From Rhabdornis inornatus (Eukaryota; Chordata; Aves; Passeriformes; Rhabdornithidae), in the NCBI GenBank assembly GCA_013397075.1, contig VWZS01004484.1:1131821-1195820 (forward strand): a stretch of DNA of 64,000 nt. Reading direction: 5' to 3'. The notes under the pieces are model-generated. The model had not been told where the DNA came from. It ran no database searches and saw only the letters and a list, made by a program, of their open reading frames with translations. Positions 38,101 to 53,100 of the stretch are shown one piece after another. How positions within the stretch are numbered: the stretch's first letter is position 1; every line of letters begins with the position of its first letter. A program made the translations under genes and the position numbers.

Positions 38101-41100
38101 AACTGGGTTGGTTTTGTTTTGCTTTGGTGGGATTTTTTGGGGAGATGTTTCTTTTTAATATTTTCCCAACATGATGTCTTGGGGAAGTTGTAATGTTGCA
38201 ATTAATGGAAAATTTTGTACTTGTATCAGTCTTTGAAGCAGATTCTGCCCTTGTTTTGAATATATTCACATGAGAGAATGAGAGGGTTTTATGTGCCCTA
38301 AGGAAATACGCCCATTACACTGTGAGTGGGGTAATCTGCTGGATCAAAAATTAAGAGTTAAATACAGTGGTGCAGACTTTCTTCCCTGTCTGCAAGTGGT
38401 TGTATTGTGTAACTAGTTATTTTCAAAAGTGTATCGTAATTGTAAGATAAAGAGTTAGCAAGAAAATTGCAAATTTTTTTATGTGCAACCAGGTTTTGCT
38501 TAAGGGAAATCTGAATGTAAGAGAGTAACATAGTGGTAACAGCATATCCCATTAATAATGTTTCTGTAATGACAGTGTCATTAGTTCATTTTTATAATTA
38601 ATATATTTCCAGATACACCTTTAAGTCAGATATATTACAAATTATACACCTTTTGAAAAGCCGTAAGATCCATAGAACAAAATGTAGCAAAATATTTCCC
38701 TGTGAGTCTGTTTTTTTGTTTGTTTGTTTTTTTAAATACAGACAGTAATGGTGTATTTTAATGTTGCAGCAGGGGTTTGTTGGATCTCATTAATCTGGGA
38801 AATGAGATAGCAGAGCTTTGTAAATAATACTAGAGACAGAACTTTAGAATGATGTTAAAGACATCTATATTGTTTAAAACTGGAAAGGATGTCTATTAGA
38901 AACAATTCCAAAGCAGTGGAGGGTAGTGATGTAAATAGGAAGTGGGTGGGATATCTCTCTTTAATTATCTTATTAATAGATGATTTTTTTTTTCCTTTGT
39001 GTTTGGTCAGTATCCTGAGCCAGGGTTGGTAGTGACTGTCATTAACATGCTCTCTTCATTCCCTCAGGGTCAAGGTATTTGAGTAAATATTGGACGTTTT
39101 TCATTTATAATCCCATTTTTTATCCCACATACTTTACCAAATATGATATAAACCAGTCACAAAAACACTTTCCTGAACTGCCATCTAAATAATGGCACAA
39201 TTTAAGGAAATGTTCTTTCAGACTCAAAGCAAGCTGTAAGCATTTAAAACAAATGGTGTTTAGAAAACATACCCACACACAATCCCAAATCCTAGATTTA
39301 TGGGCAAATATTGTTCCAAGTGGAAACTCTAACAGAAAATTGGAATGTTAGAATGCCTTGTTTGCAAGATGAGTTTGACACCCTCCTTGCAAAAGTAGCT
39401 TGAAATGTTTTTGCACCAGTTATGTTCTGACCTTGGGTCCTGTGTGACACCCCAAAGTTAGTATTTTCAGCAAGGGAATCACAGGTGCCAGTGCTTAAGT
39501 TATGCTCAGTTTTCATGTTTATTCAGAAGTTAAATGAAACACTGAATTATCACTTTTTTTCCCTTCAGTAATATCACTCATTGTGGGATAATGGATTGTC
39601 TTTTAATTCATAATATATGGTGGAATCATGACTTAACTTGATAGTAGTTGCACTGTAAAATGCTTTTTTGAGCACGTTAGAGAAATGTTTTAAAATAAAG
39701 TTATTTAAAAACTTCATTATTTGATACAGCGTTTGGTGCTTGGAGAGCACCAAAAATTGACAAAATTATTTAGTAACTGGTGATGGCCAATTCCTGTGCA
39801 AAGATAGGATTTAATCTTCGTCAGGGATCTGTCTCCTGCCTGATTTTTGTGCTTTATTTTTCTTTCCTTTTGTAGGGTGAAGGAGACCAGTTACCCCCAG
39901 AGCACACTGTCAGACAGTATGAAACATCCAAGATCAGGGCTATAAAAGCTGGAACTTTGGAGAAATTGGTGGAGAACCTTCTCACAGCTTTTGGAGATGC
40001 GGATTTTTCTTACATCAGCATCTTCCTTGCAACATACAGGGCCTTTGCTTCTCCCAGGGCAGTGCTGGAACTTCTTCTGGACAGGTAAGAGCCACTGCTG
40101 TGCAGTAGAAATGGACCCATCATTTACACAAGAAGGGAAAGGTGTCAGGAACTTCTTCCCTTGCTTCTAGTGGGCATGGATTTAATAACCTGTTGTCAAG
40201 AATACTGCAAAATCCAGAATTTCAGCATAAACATAAAATAAATGCATTGCTGCTCACATCTCAACACTCATCAAAGCATGGATAAGGAAAGTGTGCCATG
40301 TCTGGCTGCTAAAGAACCCGCTTGGAGCAACATAGCAAAATTAATACAAGTTTCCTCCAAAAAACCCAACAGAATGCATGAGCTGCAAAGTCATACCTAG
40401 AATAGATTCCAAAATTTTGTTGGATACCAGTATTTCAGACCTAGCTCTTCTGTTTGGGGGCTGCTGATTTGGAACAGGGATTGTACAAACGCAAGAAAGA
40501 ATTTGCTCTCCCGTTCTATTACGTCACATGAATATGCAGCCGTGAATTTTTGCAGACAGCCCAAGAACTGCTAAATGTTGTAGGAATAGCTTTTATGGTC
40601 AGACTGTTAAATCATGGCTGCTGTGTCTGCATAAGTGCTTGGAACATGCAGCATTAGTTTCTCACACTAAATTCTAACAGACACAGCTGGGTCAGGGGTG
40701 CTCTTGTTTTGGGAGTCATATTTGTTGCACTTTCAGAATCTGTGATTCACAGAAATGGTTGCTCTGGCATGAAGTAATTAGAGCAGAGAAGTGGCATGAG
40801 AACTCCTAGGATTTAATTTTGGCTCTCCCACTAGGTAGATAAGGAACAAGGCATGGATAAATTATCTGTGCTTTTCTATCTGAAAAGGATAATCCTGGCT
40901 GTTTTGTAGGAATGCTGTCTGGCTCAATTAGTAAAGATAATAATAATAACCTGACAGTCAGGTAAGCAGTCAGCTGGGAAAAGAGCAGCCATCCCGGAGA
41001 GCAGACTTGGTTACAGTTACATGACTGTTCTGTGCTTTATCTCTCAGTCCATCCCAATTCTGGTTCTGAATGTGAGAAATGATAAAAATTGACAGTGGGT

Positions 41101-44100
41101 ATGTACAAGAATATAAAAACATTGAGGCTCTAAGGAAGTTCGCCCTGCCTTCCTCCTCTCACACTGATTTAAAGAGGTGAAAATGTCTGGAAAGGGCAGG
41201 AAAGCCCAGGAGAACTGTCTCCATAGAACAGAACTTGAGTCTTTTCTGAGCCCAGTTTTGATTTTGCTGGCTTGTCTGCCTCTCCTAGCAAGTTTCAATA
41301 CCCCCTTCAGAGGCTCCCTGATCTTGTCAGCATCATCCCCAGCACTTTTTAATACATGACAGCATCCACAGGAGATCCTAGGAGATTACCACTTCCTTCC
41401 CTTCTCACAAGTCATAGGCGTGTAGTGCTTAAGAATCCATGGATGTGATGTTTCTCTTGGCTTTCTGTATATCACGGATAATCTAGAATTCTATGGCTTG
41501 GGAGAACATATAGATTAAACTTAAGATATAAAAGTTGGAGTGATTTACATGTAGCTGAGGAATATGGAGTTGTGAAGAAAAGCAGATGTTATAAGGAAAA
41601 AATTGAAAAAAAGATGGATAGTAATTGGTCTTAACCAGCTTGGTTTAAATTTCTAGATTAGTTGAGAGTAAGTAGCCCAGAGCCTGCATTTTTGCAACTT
41701 TATTTTTAGTGATTCTTGTTAATCATCAGGGTACAGAGACTAAAGTGGGTGTCAGTGCATAACTTGTGTTTTGTTTTGTGTGCCACTGAAGTAATAATGA
41801 AAAAGGCAATCTCTTAAAAAAAGAAGGCAAAAAGGCAGCACAGTTTTGGCATTTGTTGTCAGTTTTAGTTTCCCCTGAAGAGCTTGAGCCCTGTCTCTTA
41901 TTCTTGGGGATATAGCAGAGTTGTGGGGTAAGGGAACGATTAGAAGTGCTGAGCTCTTGTTTGGTCCAAGGGAGAACAGTGATATGACCAGATCAAAAAA
42001 GGCCCTTGCAGCTTTTTACAGGTGAGCAGCTCCTTGGGAGAGAGGAGCAAGGAACAGCATCCACATCATTTGCAGGATATTTTATTTTGTCGGGACATAC
42101 TGAAAAACTTCCTGCACAATGTATTTGTGGAAGCTGGATCACCCTCAAGCCCAGTGCATTCAGTTTATGCTGGATTTGCTGTGGATACAGTGCTGCAGAA
42201 TTGTCTGATGAATGTGTTAGACTTACACAAATCCAGCTTACACAAAAAGTCCTGGGACTCTTGGGAAAATGTCCTGGGAAATGTGCATATGCTGTGCCCT
42301 AAGTGTGTGGGGAAACCTGTTGGTCACTGGATGATATCTGAAGAGTATCCTGTCCAAGCAGTGCACTGCTGACTGATTTTGGGGCAGGAAGCATTTATGG
42401 TGTCCAAAAGCAGGTGAGGTGCTCTTCCCTGAGTCAGGGAAGCAAATAAAAAAGCTAATGCTGTGCTTAAGAGAAACTTTCATTTTAGAAACAATTTTAG
42501 AAATCTGGTTGTTGCATTTTTAGATTTTTTTTCCTCCAGGACTTTACCCTTTTGCTTTTGATTAAATTTGAGACAGAAGCCCCATTAATTTTTTAGACAG
42601 ATTCAGTTTATAATGGTTTTATTTTAAGCTAGATTAGAAGTCACTAGACAAAATCTTGAGCATAGGCTGGTATGTTGAGAAGTGAGTGGGAGGACTTGTG
42701 TTTCTAAAGCTATTTAGGAGTAATTGAACATCCACATCCCTTTAGCATTCATGGGAGTTTGGCATCTCAGTGCAGCAGACAGCTTTGGAAATCTGCCAAG
42801 CTTTTAACACTGTATGTTCTGATATTTTCTAGTTGTTTGGTTCAAGTGGGCAGGGAGAGTTAAAAGAAAAAGATCCTGATGGCATTTTGATGTGGAAGCC
42901 TTACATGGAAGTTCCTGGAGGGAAGCAGAGTGACTCCTCCTGGCCCTGGATGTGGGGGTACAGTGGTGCCTTTGGTATTCCCAGAGGGGTATTCCAAAGT
43001 GTGATGGAAGCCAGAGTTGGTTAGCTATCCAGATGAGGTTAGAAGGAGGCTGAATTCCTCTCTTCCATAATGTATTTTGCCTTGATAACCATGTTCCTCA
43101 GAAGTGGAGCTGTGCTGTGCTTGGCACAGGCACAGAGAAAGTAGCAACCGGTCCCTGTCTGGAGCAGTTTACAGAGGAGGGAATTGAGATTGTTTGGTGG
43201 GAGAGTTGGAGCTGAGTAATGACAGTGAAAACCAAGTAAGATTGATGTTTCCCATTCATTCCTTTTGCAGGAGGATGGTTTGCTGGAGGGTAGATGGAGA
43301 GGACAGAGGAGGTGGAGGGGGAGCGTTGAGGACAGCTCCTGCAGTAGCAGAACCACACGTTTTGGGACAGCAGCTTTGTGGTGTTTGACTCACTGCTATT
43401 CCTGTAGCATCTATTATTTCTTTTTCCTTTATATCAGGTGGCTTGTCTACTCAGCTAGAGAAGTGATTTCACTTCCATGACTCCATGTGTGTAGGATTTA
43501 AACCACCTTATTTTTCCTGAGGATCTGGCCTTCCACATTGCTTGTTTTAATGCTTACAGTCTTGTTTAAGGCTTTGTTTGGGGACGTTGCAGAGACACCT
43601 TTCCTTATTATTTCTGAGTTATTCGGAGTATTTTCCTCCTTCCCTCTTAACAGAGATGCAGGGATGCATTTTCCACTATTTTCTAGTATTTAAACATTCA
43701 GTATTACCCATTACATTCTGGTCTCATTTGCTTAGTCCCTTTGAGTGCAGTCTGTAACTTCCCAAATGCCAAGCAAGGCTGAAAAGTTCTGTGGGCTACA
43801 GGATCTTTTGTTTCTCGTGTCTCTTTTTGTATGCAAAGCATTCCTACAAGGCTGGGCAGTGAAAGACTCTTTGTTTGGCAGCTGGTGAGAACAGAGTGCT
43901 GGAAGGCTGCAGAAAGGCTGTTCTTTACATCAGTTGTGTTGTTAACTCCTCCTAACCCGTATTTAATGACCTGTTTGTTCATGGAGAGAGGAGAGATAAG
44001 CAGAGATTTACATCTGGCAACATAAGGAAGCGTTATATCCTTCTCCAGTTTTGCACAGAAAACTGCCTGCTCTTTATTGCCATCCTACGGATTTCTCCTG

Positions 44101-47100
44101 TGAAACTCAGCTTGTGTCTCTAGTGGGATTTAAACACAAGTGCCTAATGTTCTGCAAAGACATATTTAATATTTCACGGACTAGTAGGACAGTGACATTG
44201 GGGACTCATCTCAGTACATTTTTCTCAAAAAATTCGTTTTGAAAACTGAATATGAAAATTTAATTTTTATTTTAAAAAAATTCCCTAGCAGGGGAAAGTG
44301 CCTTTTGTCTACTGGCTGTGTTTTAGGCATCTTACAGAGCAGATGGCAGTGGGGAGTGAGATCCTCTCCCTTTAACAACAGGTCTGTGATTCTTATATAC
44401 GAAGCCTTAGACCAGTGCTTGAGAGGAGCATAAAACTACCACCACTTCCACCCATTGAAATGTTTTTGGATGAGTTTGTGACAGTTCTGACATGAGCCTT
44501 TGGGACAGAAAGAGCTCACCATGTTCTCTCTGATGTTACCAGGTTGTAGCACAAGCACTTAAAGGATGCACTTGTTTTAACTCTTCAGATTTATTGAGTT
44601 GTATAAACCTAAATGGATAAAATCACATTGTCTTGTTCTGGACAGTGAGTAATTGTTCACCTTCATTAAATCTGCCTGTAAGGAGCCATGGAATTCTTCA
44701 TGGATAATTATGGAGCTGTATATCTGAAACAATAGGCAGTCCTGCTGAAAATGAAGTGCATGATCCTGCCTGCAAGGCACAGGGTTGTGCCTTGTAGGTA
44801 AGAGATTTCCCTTTGGCACTGTTGGAATTGTGCCCACGGTTCCCTCTTTCCCGGTGGTGTTTTCACAGCATTGTGGGCTTTTCTCACTGATACCAGGAAT
44901 TTGGGCACAAAGTGAGCACTTGTCACCTAGGAAATCTTGAAATAACACTTGGAGCTGTTAGGAATGGCAGGTGCTAGAGACACAGAAGCTGTTCTGAAGA
45001 AGATGGTTATGTTACAGTCTTGTTGCAGACTGGAATATTGCCCTGGGAAAGATGGAGAGAAAACAGACAGAAGGGTCTTGGAGCTGTGAGCAAAGACACT
45101 GTTATGGTTGGTTCCTCCTGTGTCCAGGCTGCTTCATATAAATTAACAAATTTGGTTGGAAGATACTGGTTGTTTCTTTAGGATTTTTCCCTCCTAAATG
45201 GAATAATCTTCAAGGTCCTTAATTCTGCCCACCTCTTAAGATTCTGTGTAGTTTGAGCTGGAAGAGCTTTGTAGTTGTTTGTGGTAATTGTATATGAATG
45301 ATGCTATTTGGGATTTTGCTTTTATTCACTGGAGTTTCTTCTAAACATCGATCTCCTTTTTCAGGTTTGGAAATCTGGAGACCTCAAGCCATGGAGAAGT
45401 GGCGAACCTGAATTCCTTGGAGTCTGAGATGGTGCTCAGGGCGTAAGTATGGATGTGCACTGTGGAGCAAGCCCCAGACAGGATCTGGTCTTGGAGGAGG
45501 ATGTGAGCAGCAGAGCTGTTGATTCCATTGAAAATTCACAGCACTGTTTGCGTGCTTAAACAAGCTTGTGGAAGGGCTAAATACCAATTGTCTTGTAACA
45601 TATCCAATAATACAATCCAGGCATATTTTGCAGGGAAATTGTTTTGGAATTAAACACAAGATTAACACATCTAGGCCAACATTTTGCTGATTAAACAAAA
45701 AAGGAGTGTTTGTTTCCTCTGCCTTATCTGTGGCAGTAAGTGGTTAGTGCTTATGAGTGATTATATTGTCATTACAGCCATGCCTGCAGAGCAAAGCTGA
45801 GGGTGACTCAGGACACGTGTGTGCATGGATCTTTTCTATTAGTGCCCTGCGATTTACAGTGCTGCTTTTAGAGTGAAATTTAAATTCTGAGGTCATCCTC
45901 ATTTGCAAAAGAAATAGCAAAACTGTTTTGAACTGCAGTTTAAATGAGAAAAAGGCGGTTTGGCTATCTTCCTAGGGTTTTATCTTTAGACATTGGGTGT
46001 AAAATGTGCCTTAGGTCATCAACATTTCTACTTTGACATCTGTGGTTTGCATGCACTGTGGCATGCGTGGTTATATTTGATTACAGAATGAAGATGCTTG
46101 ATTCTTGTTGGCATTACTGGTTTTCTGTTCCTCTTGCCCCATGGGACTTGACATAGGGACTCAACACTCAGTCTTTCCTGGCTGGTAAAATATTTTACTC
46201 CTATTTTGCCATGAGAATTCCTCGAAGAACAGCTGGTAGCTAAAACTTGGTTACAGGCACCAAGGAGGCAGCATGATGTCATGGGTAGAAGCAGTAACAG
46301 ACAGCCAGTGGTTCCCACACTTCCATCCAGACTGAGCTCTAGGGTCCCTTCTGACTCTGGGCAAACCATTTGACATCCCCTGATCTCAGTCATAAAACAT
46401 GAGCTAAAGCTGTACCCTTCCTGCAGAATAGCTGAAGGATTTATTCTGGGGCTGAGGAATTAATTTCACCAGTATAAACCATGATGGGATTATATCCCCC
46501 AGCTGCCCTTTTGTGGACCCAGAGGATTTTGAGGATGAGATTGAGGGAAAAGGGGTGAAAGTAATCTTGATGTTACCTGTGTCACTTTGGGCAAAATGCA
46601 TCAGTTTTTAGTTATACCTGCAGGTGAGTGTGCAAGGTTTAGTAGGAGAATGTTTGTTTTGGTTTGTTTCTTTCTTTGTTTGTTTTTAGTGGAATTATTT
46701 TCCTCCTGACATATACAGTTTACGAGCCTTGTCAGTTGCTTCCTGCTGCATCAATGCTTTCTTCCCTCTCGGCATGCAACACCTTTGCACCTTTGAATGG
46801 ACAAACGGATTAAGCCTGTTCCTGTGGTAGCTCTACTTCTGATGAATTTTCTGACAGATTTTTCATTAATGTAGTTCAGAACCGCTGATTTTGATCCTTT
46901 GGTCTTCATAAGAAACCTTTTATGTGTGAATTTGATACCTTTACTCAAATCTGTGTCTATAAAAAGTTCAACAATGAAGTTGTCAACAAAGTTATTTGTC
47001 AGGTATATATACGTGTTTAAACAGATCCCATATAAATATGAATTCACTTTCCTTCCTTAAAAATTTCCATTGCTTTCAGTTGCTCTGGCTACATGTCTCT

Positions 47101-50100
47101 TAGATACAATTAATGGTATCTGGGAAGTGTTTGGCTTTGTAGTCCTGTTGTGAAACATGTACTTCTGGTAGATCAGGTTTCCTCTTGTCTGGGTTAATTC
47201 CAATATAATTGCATTTGCTCTCTTTTCTCATAGAAAAGAAACAGGATATAATTGTGCTCTTGGTTTTATATCACTTGGAGAAATAGGAGGAAGCAGCAGT
47301 AGAGCTTTGTTATTGCTTGCTATTAACTCTGTATTTCTCAGAGGAAAAATATCTCATGGGGCAGCCTGTGGTCTGTGGCCAGAGAGAGACCTTCTCTGTT
47401 CATCAGACTCCTGTTGTGACAGCTCAGAGGCTTTAAAAAGCCAGTTGGGCCATTAGAAGTGGGATGCAATTTAAAGCATTTCCACTGCTTTGTCACAAAA
47501 AAAATGCTGCAGAAATTAATAACAACTGCAAGAGAGTTTATGACTCCTTAAGTACCTCATGGAGCCCAAAAGAAGGAGGGGTGGCACAAACTGAGGGTAT
47601 GTGTGGAAGGAACATTGTCCTGTATGGTGCACTGTAAGCCCATGGGTAACTGTCTTCTGTGTTGAAATTCTCTGTTCTTTTTGCACTTGTAGTATAGAGC
47701 TGTGGTGTATTTTGAGGAGAATGCCTGATGTAAATGATCTATTTTTTTTAATAATGTGAATTTTCCACATAGTGTTTATGTACCTGCTTCAGTGTTTAGA
47801 ACCTGCAGATCCTAAACTAGGGCTTGAGCACATTTGTGGCACAGCCTTGTTGGAGTGGCTTGTGGGAGCTTTAAGCCTGCCCTTCTGTTCCCAGATCCTG
47901 TGGTGATTCCAGACTGCTGCAGTGATGTGTAATTGTTACTGACCCAAGATCACTTTGGCTGTGTTCAGAAATGTGCCCTCCTAGGACCCCTTTTGCCAAG
48001 GGGATTTTCTTCCCTTCACTTGAACATCATTCCTACCATTTTTTGGGCTGCTGGAGTGGTCAAAAAATTGTATTTTTCAACATGGATCTGACTTAATTAC
48101 ATCTAATTACATATGGTTTAAACAAAGGTCCCATACTTTTCAAGATACCTTGGATCTTAGAGTTGTGAGTAAACTCATCAAAACCATCAAAAATTTTGTA
48201 AGCTTCAAACAACCTGCATTTTTGTTCCCTATCAGGACCCACCTTAGCCTTTCATATTCAGTTACTTGCTTTCCACACTTCTCACTGTTTTCAGTCAGTC
48301 AGACAGTTCATGATAACAAGTAACAGAAGAATAAAGTCCAGAAAAGGTCATCTATTCCAGTTAAACATCTGAGTTAGATGGACTTCAGTCTGTGTTTCCA
48401 GAATTGTGATGCTGTGTCTCTAAATTGTCTGGTATAAGAGTTGAAAGAGTAGCTTATTTGACCCTCTCCCTCCTGTAAGTAATTTTTTTTTGTTCTTCCC
48501 GTTACCAAATCAACAAGACTGCATTGTGCTGTGTCTCATGCTGCATGTTTTTGTGTCAAGGGATGACAGACTTCCCTTCTCATTGTAGGTTGTTGTTGTC
48601 TTTGGAGTCTTCTGCGTTCTCTGCATGGTTTTTAGCTTAGGACTTCTGTTCATTCAAAAAAATGTGTAATGCACCAAGATGTGTGACAATTCAGAATAAA
48701 ACCATATATATGTTAAACACAAATTATCAGCATGATGAATTACAGATTTAAAGAGAGGTTCATAAAATTTCTACTATAATTCAGTGATGTTCTTGCCTTT
48801 TAAATGAGGTTCTATAGTTCATACGTGTTGTTTGGTACATGTCACCCGACGAAAAGCAAATGAGGAAAGAAAGTGAAGCAAAAAGTAGTTCTTTCTCTTA
48901 CTCATGTCTGATGTGAAGGCTCTTTGCACCTTATCAGGCAGAGTAATGGCAAACCTGAATAGTCACCTCCTTGAGATCTTCAGCACCTTTCTGTATTCTA
49001 GGAAGGGGGTCAGCAAGCCAAGCAGCTGATGCAGTGTGGGGCCTTCAGTCCTCCCCAAATGACCAAGTGTACTGCCCAGGAGATAGGTCATATCACCAAA
49101 AGCATTATTTCTATCACCTGATCTCTCTTTGGAGCAGACCAGTTCCTCAGTTAACTGTTAACTCTCTTAAAAGGTTGGGTTTTCTATGCAGGGTGATCTG
49201 TGGAACAACTCGTTTTCCTCCTCTAGTGAGGGACAGTGTTAATTTTGATTTCTGGGCAATCAGTCCACTTGTGGCAGATAGCTCCCAAAGCACAGGCTCC
49301 ATGAATTTGAAGAGGTGATGTGTTAAAAGAACAGCCACTGCTTTCCCCAAAGCTTGACATTGAAGACCAGGCTGAGGACTGGAGCTGAGAAAGGAACATA
49401 AAGCCTTCACAATCTAAAATATTGTAGCTGCTTGCACCTTCTGGGATCCAGTGGCTCTGCAGGATCCTGAGATGTCTCTGGGTAGTGTGAGGATTCCAAG
49501 CCAGGCCGTGGCACTGGAATCCCTTGCTAAGCCTGTGACACCTGGGGAGCTGAGACCGTACATCAACAAGAGATGCTGAGATGGCTGTTACCAGTTTTAG
49601 AATTTGTGTCAGTGCAGTTCCCAGAAGTGATTCATTCCTGTCCAGATACACAAAAAGCTATCCAAGCTGTCAGTCCAGGCTTGCCTGTGATGTTTGCATT
49701 TGGGGAAGCCTAGTCTAATGTTAACTGAATCTAGTTCCTTGGAGACCTTACTCAAAAATACAGGAGTACAAACCTGAGATTACCTGTAGGAAAGGTTTTT
49801 CAAAGAGGCAGACAATGTTGCCATGTTGGTCTGTGGACTTGGACCATGATTATTTGTTTGTTTTCTTTCCAGAGGTCTAACATTAGTACTGCCATGGCTT
49901 TTGAATCCTTGAGTAACAGCAAAAAATCCTTTCAAGCCTCCTCTTGGACTACAAGGCTGTGGTTTCCTTCTCTTACTGGCTTTGGTTTGCTGGTTTGGAA
50001 TCCATTGGTGGTGCTTTCCCTCAGATGGACGACAGGCCACAGAAATGAATCAAAATACTTGGGGCTTTTTTGTTTGTCTTGAATGTCAGCTCATAGTTGC

Positions 50101-53100
50101 ATCTGCTTTATTATCAAAATGTGGAATTTATTTGTTATTAAAACTTGGAATGTGGCACAATTGAAAACCGCAGACAAAACAACTTGAAGCTAAACCGAAA
50201 CTTTGTTTCATTCCACAGCATTTGGGGGAAATAGTTCAAATAGAGAAAATTAAGGAATTATTCAGTGACCACATGGCATGTTCACCTCCCATCTTCTGCA
50301 TTAAAATAGCAAATACCAAAACCTTCAGTGTAGTACCACAGCATTTGGAGTTTTTCATAGTGACAAGCAAACATTCTCCCATGGAATTTTGTGCATTCAG
50401 ATCTTCCTGACCAAAACCTTGTCTTTTGGTTTCTTCTGAACCAAACAGTCCTACTGGAAAACAATGTGCACAGTTACAGCACTGCAGAAGTAAAACTGGG
50501 TCTGAAACATTGTACTCCAGGCCAGTAGACACCAAAGGAATGTGAGACAAATGGAAGAAAACTGGCTGGAAGCTTCTGATGCCTGGGAAATCCATGGTGG
50601 GGAGCAGTTAAGATGCATTTGGGAGAGCAACAATCATTCATTCCAGTAAAGCAAATTAAGCTTAAACAACATTAGAAACCAGTGTGGTTACATGAGAAGC
50701 AGAGTCAAACACAGGGCAATGGAAGAGTGGGAGTTATGAAAACAACCAGAACCAAGCAGAAAAGAATAATTAGAAAGAAAATTAATGATTGCCATCTCAA
50801 TTAAAACAAAGAGCAGCTAGCAGAGCTCTTCCCTTAGTGGCTTCACATGCATCCCAGCAAAAGTCTCCCATATGTTATTGAACAAGTTTTTTCCAAATCA
50901 GAAAGAGCTGATCATTTGCTGGAAGTCCTCAGGACGGTATTTATAAACAAACTGGATACGACAAGCCACCCTTGGAGCAGCCTTTCCTTGTGGTTTACTT
51001 ACATTTTTACCCTGGTTTAACAAGCAAAACTGAGAAAATATAGGTGACTTAATTTAGTCTGTGTGAGCAAGCCTAAGAGTTACTGCCTGGACAGTGGAGG
51101 AAAGGGAATAGCCATCTGTAATGAGGTTTGTTTGTTTTTTTTTTTATGGACTTAAGTGTGCATTTGGCAAATTATAGCTAGTTTTGTGCACATTCTTATA
51201 GGATTTCATAAAAAATGAATCAGTTAACCTCTTTTTGCAACTGAGGTTCCCCTTACTCTCCTTAAGTGTTGAGATTCCCTTCTCATTCTTTAGAAATAAT
51301 TGTGGTGGGAAGAAAATACCTCTTTTGCCTTTTTGGTCAGAAATGGAGGTTTAACAAGTCCAAATGCCAAGTTCTGCACTTTGGCCACAATAATCCCCTG
51401 CAGCGCTGCAGGCTGGGGATGGTGTGACTGCACAGTGCCCAGGTGGAAAGGGACCTGGGGGTACTGGTGAGCAGCTGGCTGAACATGAGCCAGCAGTGTG
51501 TGCCCTGGTGGCCAAGAAGGCCAAAGGCACCTGGCCTGGATCAGGAATAGTGTGGCCAGCAGGAGCAGGGAGGTCATTCTTCCCCTGTACTCAGCACTGG
51601 TGAGGTCACACCGTGAGTGCTGTGTCCAGTTCTGTCCCCTCAGTTTAGGGAGGACGTTGAGACACTTGAGCGTGTCCAGAGGAGGCTGGTGAGGGGCTTG
51701 GAACACAAACCCTGTAAGGAATGACTGAGGGAGCTGGGGGTGTTCAGCCTGGAGAAAAGGAGACTCAGGGATGACCTTACCACTCTCTACAACTTCCTGA
51801 AAGGTGGCTGTAGTCAGGTGGGGGTTGGTCTCTTCTCCAGGTAACCACTGACAGAATGAGAGGACACAGTCTTGAGCTATGCCAGAGGAAGTTCAGGTTA
51901 GACATCAGAAAAAACTTCTTTACTGAGGGAATGGTTGGGCACTAGAATCGTCTGCCCAGGGAGGTAGTGGAGTCACTGTCCCTAGTGGTGTTTAAAAAAA
52001 GACTGGATGTGGCACTCAGTGCCATGGTTTAGTTGATGAAGGGGTGTTAGGTCATAGGTTGGACTTGATGATTTCAAAGGTAGTTTCCAACCTAATTAAT
52101 TCTGTGATTCTGTTAAATGCTGTCTTTGATTCCTATTAGATCCTATCAGGACTGTTAGAGTTGTCTTCCCAGTAGAGACAAAGCCACCCAAAATTCCCAT
52201 GTGGTGGGAGGGTCTTATTTCCCACCTCCACTGTGCCCTGCTGAGCTGACACAGCCCTGTCACCTTCTGTGCAGCTCATGGGCAGAGGGAGGTGGGTGGA
52301 TTCTTGGTCCCAGTTTGTGAACAACAGGCTCAGATACACTTCTCCACCCACCTGGATAGGTTTTGGAGACTGAAACCTCCAGAGATTGGCTCCAAGGAAG
52401 GCTGGTGTGGAAATTAGAAGGCTTTCTGATAGGTGTGAAACTTGAAAGCATTGCTTAGCAGAGCCTGGACTCTCTTGCCAGCAGCACAGGAGTTAAGCAT
52501 TTAGCATTTTTTTGTATAGGCAGGAAAGGAAGAATTTATAACTCATCATCAACCCATGGAAAATGTAGTCTGTAGTTTCTTTTCTGTCTGAGCTCTTGAA
52601 AGGCCCCTGTTCCTATCTGAGTCTGTTGAATATAGAGAATTTCCTTGCAAAGGTAGCAAATATAAAGCTACTGCAAGATACGGGCAAGTGTCCAGCCCAT
52701 TTCTGGAAAGCTGCATTATTCCCTGGCACTCCAGTAGAGCAGCTGGGCAGCAGGAGGTCACTAGGGCACAGTGTACCTCTTCTCTCTTTCCTATTTTCCC
52801 TCTTGACTGAAATGATTTTGCTGGCAAATTCAGTGTCTGTAACAGCTGTGAACTCTTCACCCTGCTCTGGGACACTGTACCTGTCTTAAACTCTGTTTAT
52901 TGTTCAGCTTAAGAAAGTGGCCACCAACCAAATCTCTGGAAACTGAGCTTAGTGTAGAGAGTGTGTGAACAATATTAGTAGAAGAACTTGCCCTGTGGAG
53001 AGGCTTCTCCTTCCAAATCGTGGCTGAATTGGTAAATGGTTGTAGAATACCTAGCCTGGCTTTTGGTGTTGGGACCAGGGGGGATGATGGTTTGTGGTGT

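Larger units (their letters stand above)
21158..39875 (+). other. RGL1: RGL1 intron 2 (18.7 kb)
   Basis: The largest intron, phase 0, GTAAGT to TTTTGTAG. I see no exon in it. It holds microsatellites (GA at 23956-23973, A/T run at 25567-25596, TTTA at 28263-28305, C11 at 31765-31775, T18 at 34642-34659, T/TTTG-rich DNA at 35481-35546 and 38710-38735), a 20-base palindrome at 26536-26555, a composite inverted/direct repeat at 32684-32732, and a CpG-rich patch at 35610-35890. The rest looks like unique AT-rich non-coding DNA, possibly with conserved regulatory elements that cannot be judged from one sequence. Confidence 0.85.
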
